From positions 21,996,822 through 22,060,821 of the forward strand of contig CAIIXF020000008.1 of the NCBI GenBank assembly GCA_903813345.2: a stretch of DNA of 64,000 nt. Reading direction: 5' to 3'. A program made the translations under genes and the position numbers. Shown piece by piece: positions 12,201 through 24,100 of the stretch (position 1 is its first letter; each line of letters begins with the position of its first letter). This DNA is from Owenia fusiformis (taxonomy: Eukaryota; Annelida; Polychaeta; Sabellida; Oweniidae). The notes beneath the pieces are model-generated. The model saw only the letters and a list, made by a program, of their open reading frames with translations, searched no databases and was not told where the DNA came from.

Positions 12201-15200
12201 AAAAACCTGGCGAATATTAATTTCATTTCCTACCCAGGCAGCCTGTAATTCTGGCACGTTTCCTGCTGTTCAAGTATGCCACATAGACATTGATATATTG
12301 CATTTAATCATTTTTTTCAAGACAAAAATCACCCAGGATTTGGTTCATTATCCCTAGACCTCTTAAAGCACACTGCTGATTTAAAGAGGTTGTTTCCTAA
12401 GTGGAAACTTCTGAATCTGATATTATGTGTACGTCCTGTTTTTAATGTATTTTTTATATGGGTTTTAATATTGCCTACATTTGTGCTATTTTTATTTATT
12501 TTTTTATTTTTGGCGGCATTCATGTACTGTGTTTGATATGGGGCAGCTAAATAGTAAGAAATATCCTTCCTTAATTTGTATTTTGTTTTACTATAGTATG
12601 CAACATTTTGAGGTTATTATGTATTATGTATGCTTTGTGCTTGTATGGTTTGCTTTGTTGATTGATGGTTCCACCTTCTTTCCAGTTGTGTTTCACTTTT
12701 CCAGTATATTGATAAACCTCTTACATGCCTTATGCAGAGCAATACTATTCATTAATACTGACATCTTTCCTATGTAATGCTTGTACTCCTGTTGTTATGG
12801 AGAATTGTGTAAATTATACAACAATATATCATATATATGATTTCTATATGTCATCATTTAGGTGACCTTGACCTATAAATATGACCTTGACCATTCGTGT
12901 TGTGTAGTGATTATATATATTTGCCTCCAGGAAGCCAGTTGAAATTGAGATGGTGTGTGATGTCCCTGTACGCAACTTGTCTGTAGCTTGAACCTTGATC
13001 CAGTACCCTCTATTTCTGCACTACTACTCACTTAACTCTCACTTTGCTAGATTGTGTGGTGAAGGTAACATGCATGCTTAACCCCTGTAGGCCTAGAGCA
13101 TCAACTACATTGCATAAATATTTTATCCTCTTACCCAGGTGATTGCAGATGTAAGATAGTCTTGTACCAAGTCTTTGCACCTAATATATTGATCATTGTC
13201 AGCCTGTATTATTGAGAGAAAGGCTAAATATGGAGGTATGGTACAAGACTAACTGGAGCATAATCACTGGTCCATATCCATGGGGATATAATATCATGAC
13301 AGCTAGAATCTTGTGAATATTTTTACAGATCCACTTTTTTGCATGTCAACTGGACCTTTTCATTTCATTTCGACCAGTCAGATCTTGTGACACTCACTGG
13401 ATGTGATGGCTATTGAATGCAGTCTTATTAATGCAAACATTTTTTTTTAATATAGAATGCATTATACTGAAAAAGAAACACTGTATTCAGCACTTTCTTA
13501 TTTGAGCACTTTCATACAGATATAAATATTTCCATACAGCACTTGATAAGATTTTTATAAGATTTTTAAATCTCACAATGATAAATTTCATTTGTATAAA
13601 CATTTTTTTCACTTTTCTTATTCTTTTTAGAAAACACTAGAGGTGAGGGAGGCAATGTCATCCTGTAGGTAATTGTCGTACACTCAATGTATCAGTGTAT
13701 GCAGTGATTTGTCCGACAATTACCCACATGGACGACATTGCCTCCCTGTCCTCTATCTGTATGAATGTCTAAGTTTTCAAAATTCAGAATATAACTTTGA
13801 TTTTCTTGCAACATGAAGCATGCTCAGTATTCTTTTTGGTTTTGTCAGCATGTTTCATATCTCATTCCAAAATATTATTACAAAATATTTAAAAGACTTG
13901 TATAGCTTATTCATATAGAACACATGAAAGAAAATATATAACTGCTTTTGTTTTTGCTGACGTCCTTAGATCCTACTGTTAAAACACATATCTTGCCACT
14001 CAACTGAGTCATTCATTTCCAAAATGATTTTCATCATGCAATGTGCAGGTAGGCATTCAAAGTTATGTACTTGAGTATGTCAAAGGAAGTAGAGCTTATT
14101 CAGATGCACTGTGATAGTTATTACCCTCCTTATTAACATTGCAAGTAGAGCTTTTGATAAAAGCTACCCTCTATCTAACACGAAAGCTTTATATGTGGTA
14201 CAGACACATCATGGTATAAATCTTATGGTATCACATATATAGGGATTTATAAGGTGCAGATGCATCATGGCATTGTATTACCTCTTTCAGTGATTTTTCA
14301 GTGACATTATGATAATTAATTCTATCGAAATAATTCCTATGTTCAATGTATTTCAGGCCCAAGAACCTAACATTGGAGAAGATTCCAGGGGTGTACTATA
14401 TCAACCATGCTGCCCTTGGAGACATAAGTAATGGATCATCCCCTCAGGTACTTACTCAACCTCACTCAAATTGAATAAAAATGACACATCCTGTTAATTT
14501 CTTCGATTTCAAAATTTACATTGTATATTCTGGGTGTCTTTGTGTTTTAAAAATATTAGTTTAAGTTAATCATCTTGCTATCATCTAAGGGATATTTCAC
14601 ATGATCATGAAATAAACTATGATAATGTCATTGCAGGCTCCCGAGGAAGGATTTGATGGAATGGTTGTTTATGCTAATCCATTCATAACAAGCAATGGTA
14701 AATCTGGATTTACAGTAACACCACAAACAGCTGAGGATAAGAAAAATCCCATGTTCAAAGAAAACAATCCATCTCTCAATGGAAGTGTAGCCCATAATAA
14801 CAGCAGTAAGAAATTTTCTTCAAATGGATTCACTCCACATCGAAAAATGAAAAACAAGAAATTACAAAGGCCCAAGAGTGCACTAGAAACACTGAATCCT
14901 GTTGAGATGGGATATTATGTCAGTGAAAACCCTAGTGCAATTGAGCGGGATAAACTGGGTAATGATTCCAATGATAACATATATTCCAACCAGGCTGCGG
15001 TGCTAGATATAACTCAGAATGCTCAGTTCTCAACAGTGGAACGTCAAAACCGACAAAACGTCCATACAGAACAAAACATTAAAACCATGGATGATCCAGA
15101 TCAATGGGTGCCCACTAAGAAGAAAAAGAAGGAGAAAAAGAGTAAAAAGGAAAATCTTGATGACTTTTGTTATTCTAACGATTGGGCAATGGAGAATGAA

Positions 15201-15248
15201 ATAAGTGAAGTGAGCAAGCCAGAGGCAGCAAACCAAACCTACATTTAG
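3264..15248 (+). CDS. Unrecognised type I membrane protein, 3' part
   Basis: Four exons with consistent splice phases: 3264-3754, 6584-6634, 14357-14447 and 14637-15248 (TAG). They encode about 413 residues; the start lies upstream, and 3264 follows a good acceptor. The first exon gives a Pro- and Cys-containing extracellular segment with N-glycosylation sequons (NCS, NVS, NIT, NQT), a Ser/Thr-rich stalk, and one hydrophobic helix (VNVAVIVIVTILALLICTFI). The 51-nt exon is Cys-rich (WCCSCCGLC), a likely palmitoylated juxtamembrane stretch. The tail of about 230 residues has several Tyr motifs (VVYANPF, VYYI, DNIYS) and a Lys-rich run (KKKKKEKKSKK). I do not recognise the family; a cell-surface receptor or mucin-like protein is plausible. 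Confidence 0.8.
3755..6583. other. Intron, with inverted-repeat remnant near 4210-4335
   Basis: Intron of the membrane-protein gene; no coding signal seen. Bases 4212-4335 (GCGCCCCTAAAACC... to ...GGATCCGTCAATGG) resemble the GGATCCGCCAGTG-ended elements at 10981 and 58772 and are probably an old copy. Confidence 0.45.
10981..11182. mobile_element. Small inverted-repeat element, CACTGGCGGATC family
   Basis: It begins CACTGGCGGATCTGG followed by a G-run and ends in a degenerate inverse (CCTGGATTCACCCCTGG). The body has the phrases 'gggcctttaaaggcc' and 'aggccaaattat', shared with the copy at 58772. No coding capacity; probably a non-autonomous DNA element. Confidence 0.6.
12931..12991 (+). 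CDS. Candidate alternative 3' exon of the membrane protein
   Basis: A good acceptor (TTGCCTCCAG at 12921-12930) is followed by 61 nt that, in the phase left by the 6584-6634 exon, reads KKPVEIEMVCDVPVRNLSVA and then TGA. The reading is protein-like and would give a short cytoplasmic tail in place of the 230-residue tail. No donor is needed because a stop follows. Chance cannot be excluded: the segment is short and no polyadenylation signal was pinned down close by. Confidence 0.3.
13638..13755. repeat. Hairpin-forming inverted repeat, intronic
   Basis: Two arms of about 45 bp (start TAGAGGTGAGGGAGGCAATG, end CATTGCCTCCCTGTCCTCTA) flank a loop of about 28 bp. The arms pair with few mismatches, including the stretch GGTAATTGTCG/CGACAATTACC. 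It could be a MITE or a long fold-back transcript; a microRNA precursor is less likely because the stem is long. Confidence 0.75.
14637..15248 (+). CDS. Terminal exon of the membrane protein (cytoplasmic tail)
   Basis: This exon follows acceptor ATTGCAG and encodes 203 residues ending NQTYI and TAG. It carries most of the cytoplasmic tail: APEEGFDGMVVYANPF at the start, a basic segment in the middle (HRKMKNKKLQRPKSA), and a Lys-rich run followed by an acidic/aromatic end. The composition (Asn, Ser, Lys) suggests a largely disordered tail. Confidence 0.85.
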   Translation, partial: APEEGFDGMVVYANPFITSNGKSGFTVTPQTAEDKKNPMFKENNPSLNGSVAHNNSSKKFSSNGFTPHRKMKNKKLQRPKSALETLNPVEMGYYVSENPSAIERDKLGNDSNDNIYSNQAAVLDITQNAQFSTVERQNRQNVHTEQNIKTMDDPDQWVPTKKKKKEKKSKKENLDDFCYSNDWAMENEISEVSKPEAANQTYI

Positions 15249-18006
15249 TTCAGACCTTCAAGCATAGTTATGTGATTGACTAAGTGTTGAGAGGGGACTT
15301 CATTTAATGTGCCTGGTCTGTGTTTTTATTGTTAAAACAAGAATATATGATCAAAAGTATTAAAATAAGAATATAGCTTGAATTAAATCCAGATTAATGA
15401 CTCTGGGTTCAATTATATTATGGAACTACCACTTGAAACTAATATGCAGAATTATTCAGAATTCCTGACTGCCACAAACAGTTGATTGTTTTATATTATT
15501 GAAAGGATTACATTACAAATGTGCATATCTGTTTCTAGTTTTGCATCTACCATATGTACATTTGTATTGGAAAGGAAAGATATAATAGTGGAGCAGAAGC
15601 ATCTGATGCAAGTCTACTGTTTTTAAAAGCCTTATATGTGTAAGATTAAGTCTTAATAAATTAAATGGATTTAATTTTTAGATCAAATTTATTTTAGAAT
15701 ATGCAGTGATTTATAGAGCACAATGTGACTCGTATTTATTTAATGCAATATATGCTGATGAGATTTTTATTGCATAATTTGTTTATCCAGGAATCATGCA
15801 TTGTTTTATTTATGTAGTTTTCTGTTTGCAATACACTGTATATAATCCAAATGTAAAAAGAACATTGCTGGTAAAAAAAGTATTGAACATTAAAATGTAC
15901 AGTATTCAGACCACAGTGTTCACACATACAGGTTTTACTGTATTGTAAGATATCACCCAATAGCTAAGCCCAAATATTATGGTAGCCAGTTTTTCAACAT
16001 TATAGTATGTATTTACATGGATGTCAATATGTATCATTCTGATACTCATAGCATCTCTCTCTGTTGTATCCAGAAGGATAGAGATGGAGAGGGCGTGGAT
16101 TACCACGATGATATGTATAATTATTAAGATAGTATGTCAGATATTTAGAAGGTGCTAGCTTTGGATTTTGTCTGCAGGGGCCTCATTTTGGAAAGAGATC
16201 TTCTGTAAAGCTAAGTTCACACCAACGGCGTTTTAATGCGACGTGCAAAGCAACCTTGCACGCCGCATTAAAGCGCCATCAAAGCGCCGTTGGTGTGAAC
16301 TTAGCTTAAAGTGATTCAGACCCCTTTGATAAAAGAGATAAGGATAAACCAGAAAACCAGAAGGATTTGCCTTGGGTGTTTAAGGATCACTGTCATGATT
16401 GCCTCAATAAGCTGGGATGTTATAGAAATACTGTTTGGTCAAAGTTATAGTTAATACAGAAACATGGCAAATAATTAAAGAATTGCCTTAAACTGTAGTC
16501 CCTGGCCTTTTCAATGCATTGTTAATTCCTTAGAGATTTGACTTCCATGTCTGTCATAAAGGGACATCATATTTAATATAGAGGTAGAACTGGAATTTAG
16601 TCCATGTCATAATAGAGCTACTAGAGTAAGATAGCTTCTTGCACAAATGCTTATATTTTTCTATAAATTGTTAAGTAAATGAAATGAATATATTATGCAA
16701 TGTAATTTATACAGACAGTTTGTAAATATTTGGAACATGTTCTGTATAAGAACTGACCAGGTGTACATTTTATATATTGATTTGTATATATTGAAGTGAT
16801 TTTGTTAATTTTAGGCAATATCTATTGTTTTATGTTTTAAACAAAATTCTACTTATAAGCACTTTCATTTTGTAGATTGGCAAAGTTAAGAGACTTCACT
16901 TTTTAGGAATCGTTCGACAAAAGCATTAAGCTGTTCCAAAATGTTTGATTCCTAAAATGTTTAGTTGTTGGTCTAGGAGTTTACAAAATGGATTACTTGT
17001 AGAATTTAGTACAGAACTGTTGAGATGATCCATTTTATTTTGTAGAATATCAGTTAATAAACAATGGCATTCTCAAAACATAGAATACAAAATATCTCTG
17101 GCAAATGCTTTTATTTTGTTCACTTCAGCTGAAACAACTACAATTTTAAGAGGTTGATAGTTTATATTTTAATTTTACAGATCAGTATTTTGTTATAAAC
17201 TGAAGTGAGATATGAAATTAAGTGAACATAATATGTACAATATGGAAGTATTTTGCGTATACACGTAACTAAGAGAAGTACTTATTATTGAATCAAACTT
17301 GCATTTGTTGTATTGGGTTAATTCTTGGGTGAACAAAGTTCATAATACTGTAAAATTAAATAGAATATGTAATTAAATTTTTCCTGATATGTTTCAAAAA
17401 ACTTCATATAATTATCAGCCTAAATACCGTTAATAGCTGAGATTAAGGGTTTCGCATTTCTGCGCAATGCTGTTTGTAGTACAATGTAAGATGCCTTGAA
17501 CTGTGATAAACATTACATAATATCTTAAGAGTCAGCATTTTACATTGTATTACAGACTGTACTGCTATATCGTCATGTAATGTGACCAAGATCAAAATTG
17601 GAAAAACACTATTAGGTTATCTTGTTTTATTGAAAATAAAGTTTATAATGTAATTACAAAAGATGATGTTTGTTGATTTTAACATGTCTTCACATGCTTC
17701 CTGTTCATATAGTCATGTTGTTATTATTATAATATAGTGTTCATAGATGACTTCTCAAAAATGTGTTGTAAACAAGAATGTTTGGTAAATAGTGTAAACA
17801 TGGCATGCATCAGTCAAATATTTCCAATTCTATGAGTAAAATATAGGTCTGCTCCCTGCATATACTCTATAATAAAATATCCTCATTGCCAAACTGCCTA
17901 TGGAAATGATTAGACCTATACCTCCTTTATCCATCTTTATCCAGTTGAGTGTTAATCCAATAGCTAGTTGCATGGTCATGTGGATCCATTACTACATTGA
18001 CTTGAA
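15249..18006. other. 3' UTR and convergent intergenic space
   Basis: The region follows the membrane-protein stop. Polyadenylation hexamers AATAAA at 15655-15660 and 17635-17640 are candidates for short and long 3' ends. The only other clear structure is the MITE at 16209. The POLR1C transcript ends from the opposite side near 18007. Confidence 0.5.
16209..16306. mobile_element. 98-bp MITE with TAA target duplication
   Basis: Nearly complete inverted repeat: AGCTAAGTTCACACCAACGG at the left and its complement CCGTTGGTGTGAACTTAGCT at the right, with interior arms around GCGGCGTGCAAGG. It is flanked on both sides by TAA (16206-16208 and 16307-16309), the 3-bp duplication typical of PIF/Harbinger-type elements. 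It sits in the 3' UTR or intergenic space between two convergent genes. Confidence 0.85.
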
Positions 18007-18012
18007 TTTATT
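18007..18012 (-). promoter_or_regulatory. Polyadenylation signal of POLR1C
   Basis: AATAAA on the minus strand, 111 nt downstream of the POLR1C stop codon; the most likely 3' end signal for this gene. Confidence 0.6.
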
Positions 18013-18122
18013 ATACTCTGTACTCTGTCTATTTTGACACCATGACAACCATGGAAAGTGATGATACCTTCTGGAATAACTGCCCAAGGATGAAAAATTT
18101 TAATCCAAAATACTTTTGTAAG

Positions 18123-21100
18123 CTATGTGGGTTCATTCCCTGAATCATCAAGTTCTTGTATAAAAAGTCTACATTTTGACATGAGGATTTGTATAGCTTC
18201 ACTGACCAGCACATCAGGTGGTAAGGCCCCTGTGGATTCAACAGAAACTGAAAAATAATAAAAAGTCACAATAAATTTTAAATACCTCATGATAGCATGA
18301 ACTCTACTCAAGGAAGTGTGGCTGCTGAATTTAAAAGAGCATTCTTTTTCCTTGAAAATTATTTGTTTGTTTGTTTTGAATCAAGATAAAACCAGAGTGG
18401 AATGGGGCAAGGAATAAAGTTGAAATCATGGTAGCCAGACTGCAAAGGTTGGCAATCAGTTTATCAATCAGCCCAATCAGCAATCAATTTTTTCAATTTC
18501 CAAGAGTAAAAAGTTATTGCCATTGGAACTAACACCTGGTCGTATCCTTTAAAATAGAGACAGTATACTCCACTTGAACAAGTACTTACATATAAAGTGA
18601 TCTCTGAATCTTGACAATTTTACAAGATCTTTGAGGTCTTCATGTCTAAGAACTTCTCTACTACAGGTATCCAATCTGGTATTAGCAACTCTAGCTTGGG
18701 AGACACCTGGGAATAAAAGATAATATAAGAATTAAAATTAACAGCTTAAAGATTAGATTTGAAGCAAGAATTTCTTAAGTGAAGCAAAGATCTTTACAAT
18801 TATGCAACCGCAGATGATTTCCCCATGATTATATCTTAAACATTACAATTTATGAGGTTGCATTAAGCATTTAGAATTATCACTTGTTTCTGAATCAACG
18901 GTACCTCTTGAAATTCCTACACTTATTTGAAAAAGATTTGAAAAAGAAACAACATCCAGTCTTGCATCAAGTCTCTAACCCCCTCCCCTACATCTGCCCC
19001 CACTTCCCAAAAGTGTAGGGAGTAGATAAGTGTTTAATGGGTGGTGGGGGTAAACAATGACTTGATAAAAGACTATTAGAATTCATCACACAGCATAAAT
19101 AAGAATCTATCCCTACCATTGATATCATCTATCTCTATGACACCTTTGGGGAAGCAGCTCTGTAGCTTGGTGGCCAGTTTACCCTGAACAGGTCCCTTTA
19201 ACTCTATATCAGGTAGTAATCTGTAGGATGCTGTGGCTGAAGTGATGAAATCAAATATCTTGAACACAAAATGGATGATATGGCACAGTTGGTTAGACAC
19301 ACAGTATTGAAATACAGTATTTATTCAAAGCTCATTGGATTTCCTGCCATAGGTGCTGTATACAGTACCACTTAGTTGATTGAACTATAAATATAGTTTT
19401 TGGCAGATTTAACACAGATTGTTGTTTTTATATGAGCAGAAAAGGCAAATACTGTAGATGGAAAGAATAGTACACTAAATGGCATTATACTTGCTGGTAA
19501 ATCACCCACTTAAATAACAGAACCACCATTTAATGAAAATAATGTATTTTTCAACTCCAAAAATGTCAAACTTAAAGGCCTTACCAACGGGAGAGAACTT
19601 GGAATGGTCCTTGCCTATGCCTTTAACACAGTGTAATCGTAGGTCAAGCTCCTGGCCTGGCCGTAGCTTGGCTATCAGAATATCATCTAACACAGGCTTT
19701 ATATCTCCTTCCTTGAACTGAAAAAACAAATGCAAGAAGGCAGGTTCAACATTTGGTTTAGATATAACTATATTGCCCAGACTTAACTGGAAAATAATGT
19801 GTGTTCAGACTTAGAAAAATATAAAGATAACAGTGAATGAATTCTACAGTCCTCCGCTCTACCAACTGAGCTATCACAGGATGCCTGGCAACCAATCACA
19901 AAGTATTTGAAATACACATTTATTAAACAAAGCATAAACTTCAAAACAGAATATAATAGGAAAAATGGCATAATGCACACACTTAAAAGTAATGAATAAG
20001 TAGTATATGTGGAATAAAAATAAGGATATCGAAATTATCAAATAAAGGAAAAGATTAAAAAGTTGGATCCTGCGAACCGGAGTCGAACCAGTGACCTAAG
20101 GATAACAGTGAATGAACTCTACAGTCCTCCGCTCTACCAACTGAGCTATCACAGGGTGCCTGGCAACCAATCACAAAGTATTTGAAATACACATTTATTA
20201 AACAAAGCATAAACTTCAAAACAGAATATAATAGGAAAAATGGCATAATGCACACACTTAAAAGTAATAAATAAGTAGTATATGTGGAATAAAAATAAGG
20301 ATATCGAAATTATTAAATTAAGGAAAAGATTAAAAAGTTGGATCCTGCGAACCGGAGTCGAACCAGTGACCTAAGGATAACAGTGAATGAACTCTACAGT
20401 CCTCCGCTCTACCAACTGAGCTATCACAGGATGCCTGGCAACCAATCACAAAGTATTTGAAATATACATTTATTAAACAAAGCATAAACTTCAAAACAGA
20501 ATATAATAGGAAAAATGGCATAATGCACACACTTAAAAGTAATGAATAAGTTGTACACTGTATATGTGGAATAAAAATAAGGATAACAAAATTATTAAAT
20601 TAAGGAAAAGATTAAAAAGTTGGATCCTGCGAACCGGAGTCGAACCAGTGACCTAAGGATAACAGTGAATGAACTCTACAGTCCTCCGCTCTACCAACTG
20701 AGCTATCACAGGATGCCTGGCAAACAGTCAAAAATCAACAACCAAAAATGAAGACTCATTATGTATTTTGCCCCAAGGTTTGATTACAATTATTAATTAG
20801 AATGCAATACAGGTTGATCAATTGAATTAATAATATCTTAGACTGACATAAGAAGGAGTTCTAATATATAAGCTTTTTATTAAAGTAGTGTGTCATATTT
20901 CATTTCTTAAAATTATGTAGTTGAGGAATTGTCAATGATAAAGCCACAAGTCCTAATAAGGCTTACAACTGAGGAAAGAAATTGAAGAACCAACAGTGTG
21001 GTCTTTTAAAACCATCAAAAATGAGATTTTATCCACAAATAAAAATCCAGTACCGAGCGTACTGTACTTAAATCAATCTGGATAAATGCAAGATTTTTAT

Positions 21101-24100
21101 AAACAGAAATCCCTTTAAGGCCTCATTCACATTTGCTCTATGGTTAGAATGAGGATCAGCAGCCACCTCAGGGTAACCCTAGGTATGTATCTTGAGACCA
21201 GGCTGTATTGAGTCACCATTGAAGTATAGATTTGAGCTATAACTTTTTCAATTCTAAGTTTACCTTATAGCAAGAGACATGTCATATCCATGCAGTAGAG
21301 TGGTTCAACAGTGAACATATAAGCTGTATGCAGGCCTTGCATTTATCTTGTGGCTGCCAGGCCCATAGCAAGGATTTGCCAAGAGGGGGTTCACTTTTTT
21401 AAAAATTCCAGGGGGGTTAACTTTTGACAACTTTGGCCCAAAAAGGGTCAAAATCACTTGAAAAGTGCTCAGAATGGCCAAAAACTGTATGATTTTGGCC
21501 AGGGTTTGCTCGAAGCCCCAACCTCCCCCCTAGCTATGGGCCTGGCTGCCATAGGGTCTTATGAATTACGATTGACTTTTAAAGTGCTCATGCACATTAT
21601 CCTTGCATTAACCTTACCCTGCCTTGAAATTTGTCAAAAAACCCTAAGTTGAACCAATAATACCCTTAGACCATCACTTAAGGTTGTAGCAGATGCCAGT
21701 TTTTGTCTCCACAAATTCAAAAAATATGTGGTGTGGCTACACTAACATATGCGACTTTGGAAATACTGAGGCCCTATAATAAGTACCCTTGTATTCGTTC
21801 GAGAAAGGGTCAGTATGGTAGATTTGAAATTATTTATTACCTGGGCTGCCAGAGCCACCAATCTTCAGGGCGGGACTGCTAAAATGTAATATAGTCTATA
21901 CTAGGCAGAGGTTAGTTTATAACTAGACTCGCAGGGTCTGCGCGCAGGGTATATAATTAGCTGTAGAAATTTAAAGCTAATAGCCGTTGCAGCAATTGTG
22001 ACCAAGGCATAAAAATTACTTCCATATTAATATTCAGGTACAATAAACCTTCTTGACCAAGTATGATAGATGTTGAGATTTTCTTCAAAAATGAAAATTG
22101 CATCATTTGATGGGCTGCACTGTAGTTATCATACCGTAGTATGCAAAATTTACAGAGTGCCCAGAGAAACTGTAAAAGCGAGGAACGTGAAACTGACACT
22201 TCTTATGAATTGCAACATTCTGTACATGTTTATTATCTGATTTGGTCAGGTGACTATAGAATTGTAAATTGTAAAGAAATTTTATATTTTCACTACAAAA
22301 AAAGCTGATTTCTTCAAGACAAGGTAAAAGTAAGAGTTGAAAATCCACTACAGTATGTAAGTACAGTATTGACCTTCTTAGAATCAATTTGAGCATTAGT
22401 TCAGCTAATTTTCACTTGTTTGAACATTGTTGGCATATGGAAATTCAGATAGAATGACGGACAGACAGATAGATGAGTGGGTTATTCCATAGTCTCACCA
22501 TGTGAACCAAAAATCCTCGTACTAAAACACTTTGATTATTCCTCACACCTACCATTTCAGTCTGTTGACCTATGGGTATCCATTTCATGTGGCTTGTATA
22601 GACTTTGTGGTCCTTATAAAGCTCATCAGGGTCTGTTGAATCTTTGGAGGCTGACAGGTTCCAGGTACATTTCACCTTTAGTTGAAACTCTATGGTGTCA
22701 TCTGCTGAACCATCTGTGTCTCCTGTAATCCAAGAAAACATGCTTTGCAGGGTGTACAGTAAGTTTTTGCACTATTGCTTTTTTACTCTGCTTCTTGAAT
22801 AAATCATAAACGTTTTGAAATGTAGATAGTATACATTTTATATTTATCTTTATTTTTGCTACAGTTTCTCGAAAGAATTTTTAAACCATGCGAAACACGA
22901 AACCTTGCAATTGCTCTGTATTTCTTGTTATCAAGTTTGCATATATTTCTAAATCAAAATCAGTTTTAAATAATTTGTAATTGCGCCGTATAGGAAAGTT
23001 TAAATTAATATCTTCTTTCCAAGCATTGACATAGTTACTTTTTATATAGTTATAGTTACAAGTTATAGACTTACCCTGATTTCCCTAGCCTTGCCCAAGT
23101 CGGTCTCTTTTACTATCTGATTTCTATTATGACCGCCTTGTACCAAAGAGAAAGCCACGTGCTTTACCGACTCAATGTTTATGTCGGTAAAATTTGACCA
23201 ATCAACGACGGCCCTGCAGCGTTAGCTCATTATTATGCACGGTCAAAAACAAGTACACTTTTCGTCGGGACTTTTCACGAACAAATCTTGCATGAATTCA
23301 TCATGAAAATACAAATATTTTATCAGATAAATGTCAATCAGAGTTAAGTGGATGCCAGACATCGATCGGTAACCGGAGGTTAGAAGATTTCAACAATAAA
23401 CGTTGAAACGATCGCTGAATTCAAATGAACATGTAGGCTGAGATTCAATCACTGATCGACGACTACATGACCCGCTACATTGGACTAGGTCTTGCATTTT
23501 CATCTCGAGATCAGTTTTAAATCTATTGCATGATTTAATTTATATTAATGATTCATACATTCCCTGTGTACATTTAATTACATAATATATTGTAACTCTA
23601 AAGAAACGATCGATCAGATCATTGAATTTCAAGTCGTAGACGGGAAGATTGTTTTGCTGTGCAGCTCAACCTGATAACGTTGTGATTGGTCAATTAGCCT
23701 GAAGTCACACGTCGTGTCCACGCGTATATCTGTTAATCAATAAGGTTTCGCGATACCCATGATAGCGTAGGTATTATGGAAATCTCGAAACCGTTGAATA
23801 TCTCAGCATAATAGCAGCGGAGACGTATTGGATTGTACAAGGCGGTAATAATTCAAGATCAGATAAGTAAAAAATACCGACATGGGCAAGGCTATGATTT
23901 CCCCAAAATTGAAGCAACTAGGTGCCGCACTAAACTCAAAAATTAACATGTACTGATTTGGGTATATAAAAGTTTTAAACATTTTTTCATCTGAATTAGA
24001 ATCTTGCACTCAAATGGTGAAAATCCTCGAAAAAAATCATTTTTTATAAAATAGCTTACCTTCTGCCCTGTATTCAAACAGTCTTGGGTCTGCAAAGATA

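Larger units (their letters stand above)
6635..14356. other. Long intron with repeats
   Basis: Intron of 7.7 kb. Apart from the candidate exon at 12931, the GGATCCGCC-type element at 10981 and the hairpin at 13638, I see no gene, RNA or complete mobile element. Bases 12860-12895 contain two TGACCTTGACC-like motifs. Confidence 0.5.
19820..20730. repeat. Tandem array of tRNA-Tyr units
   Basis: Units of 275 and 282 bp (20068 to 20343 to 20625), each made of one tRNA-Tyr gene plus about 185 bp of AT-rich spacer that is almost identical between copies. The left-most unit has lost the 3' half of its tRNA; the right-most unit loses similarity just beyond the tRNA 5' end, after GATGCCTGGCAA. The array lies wholly in POLR1C intron 5. 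Confidence 0.9.

Noticed and set aside
19783-20530. Three similar 65-66 codon frames on the minus strand
   Set aside because: They are identical because they cross the tandem tRNA-Tyr units; no protein is implied.
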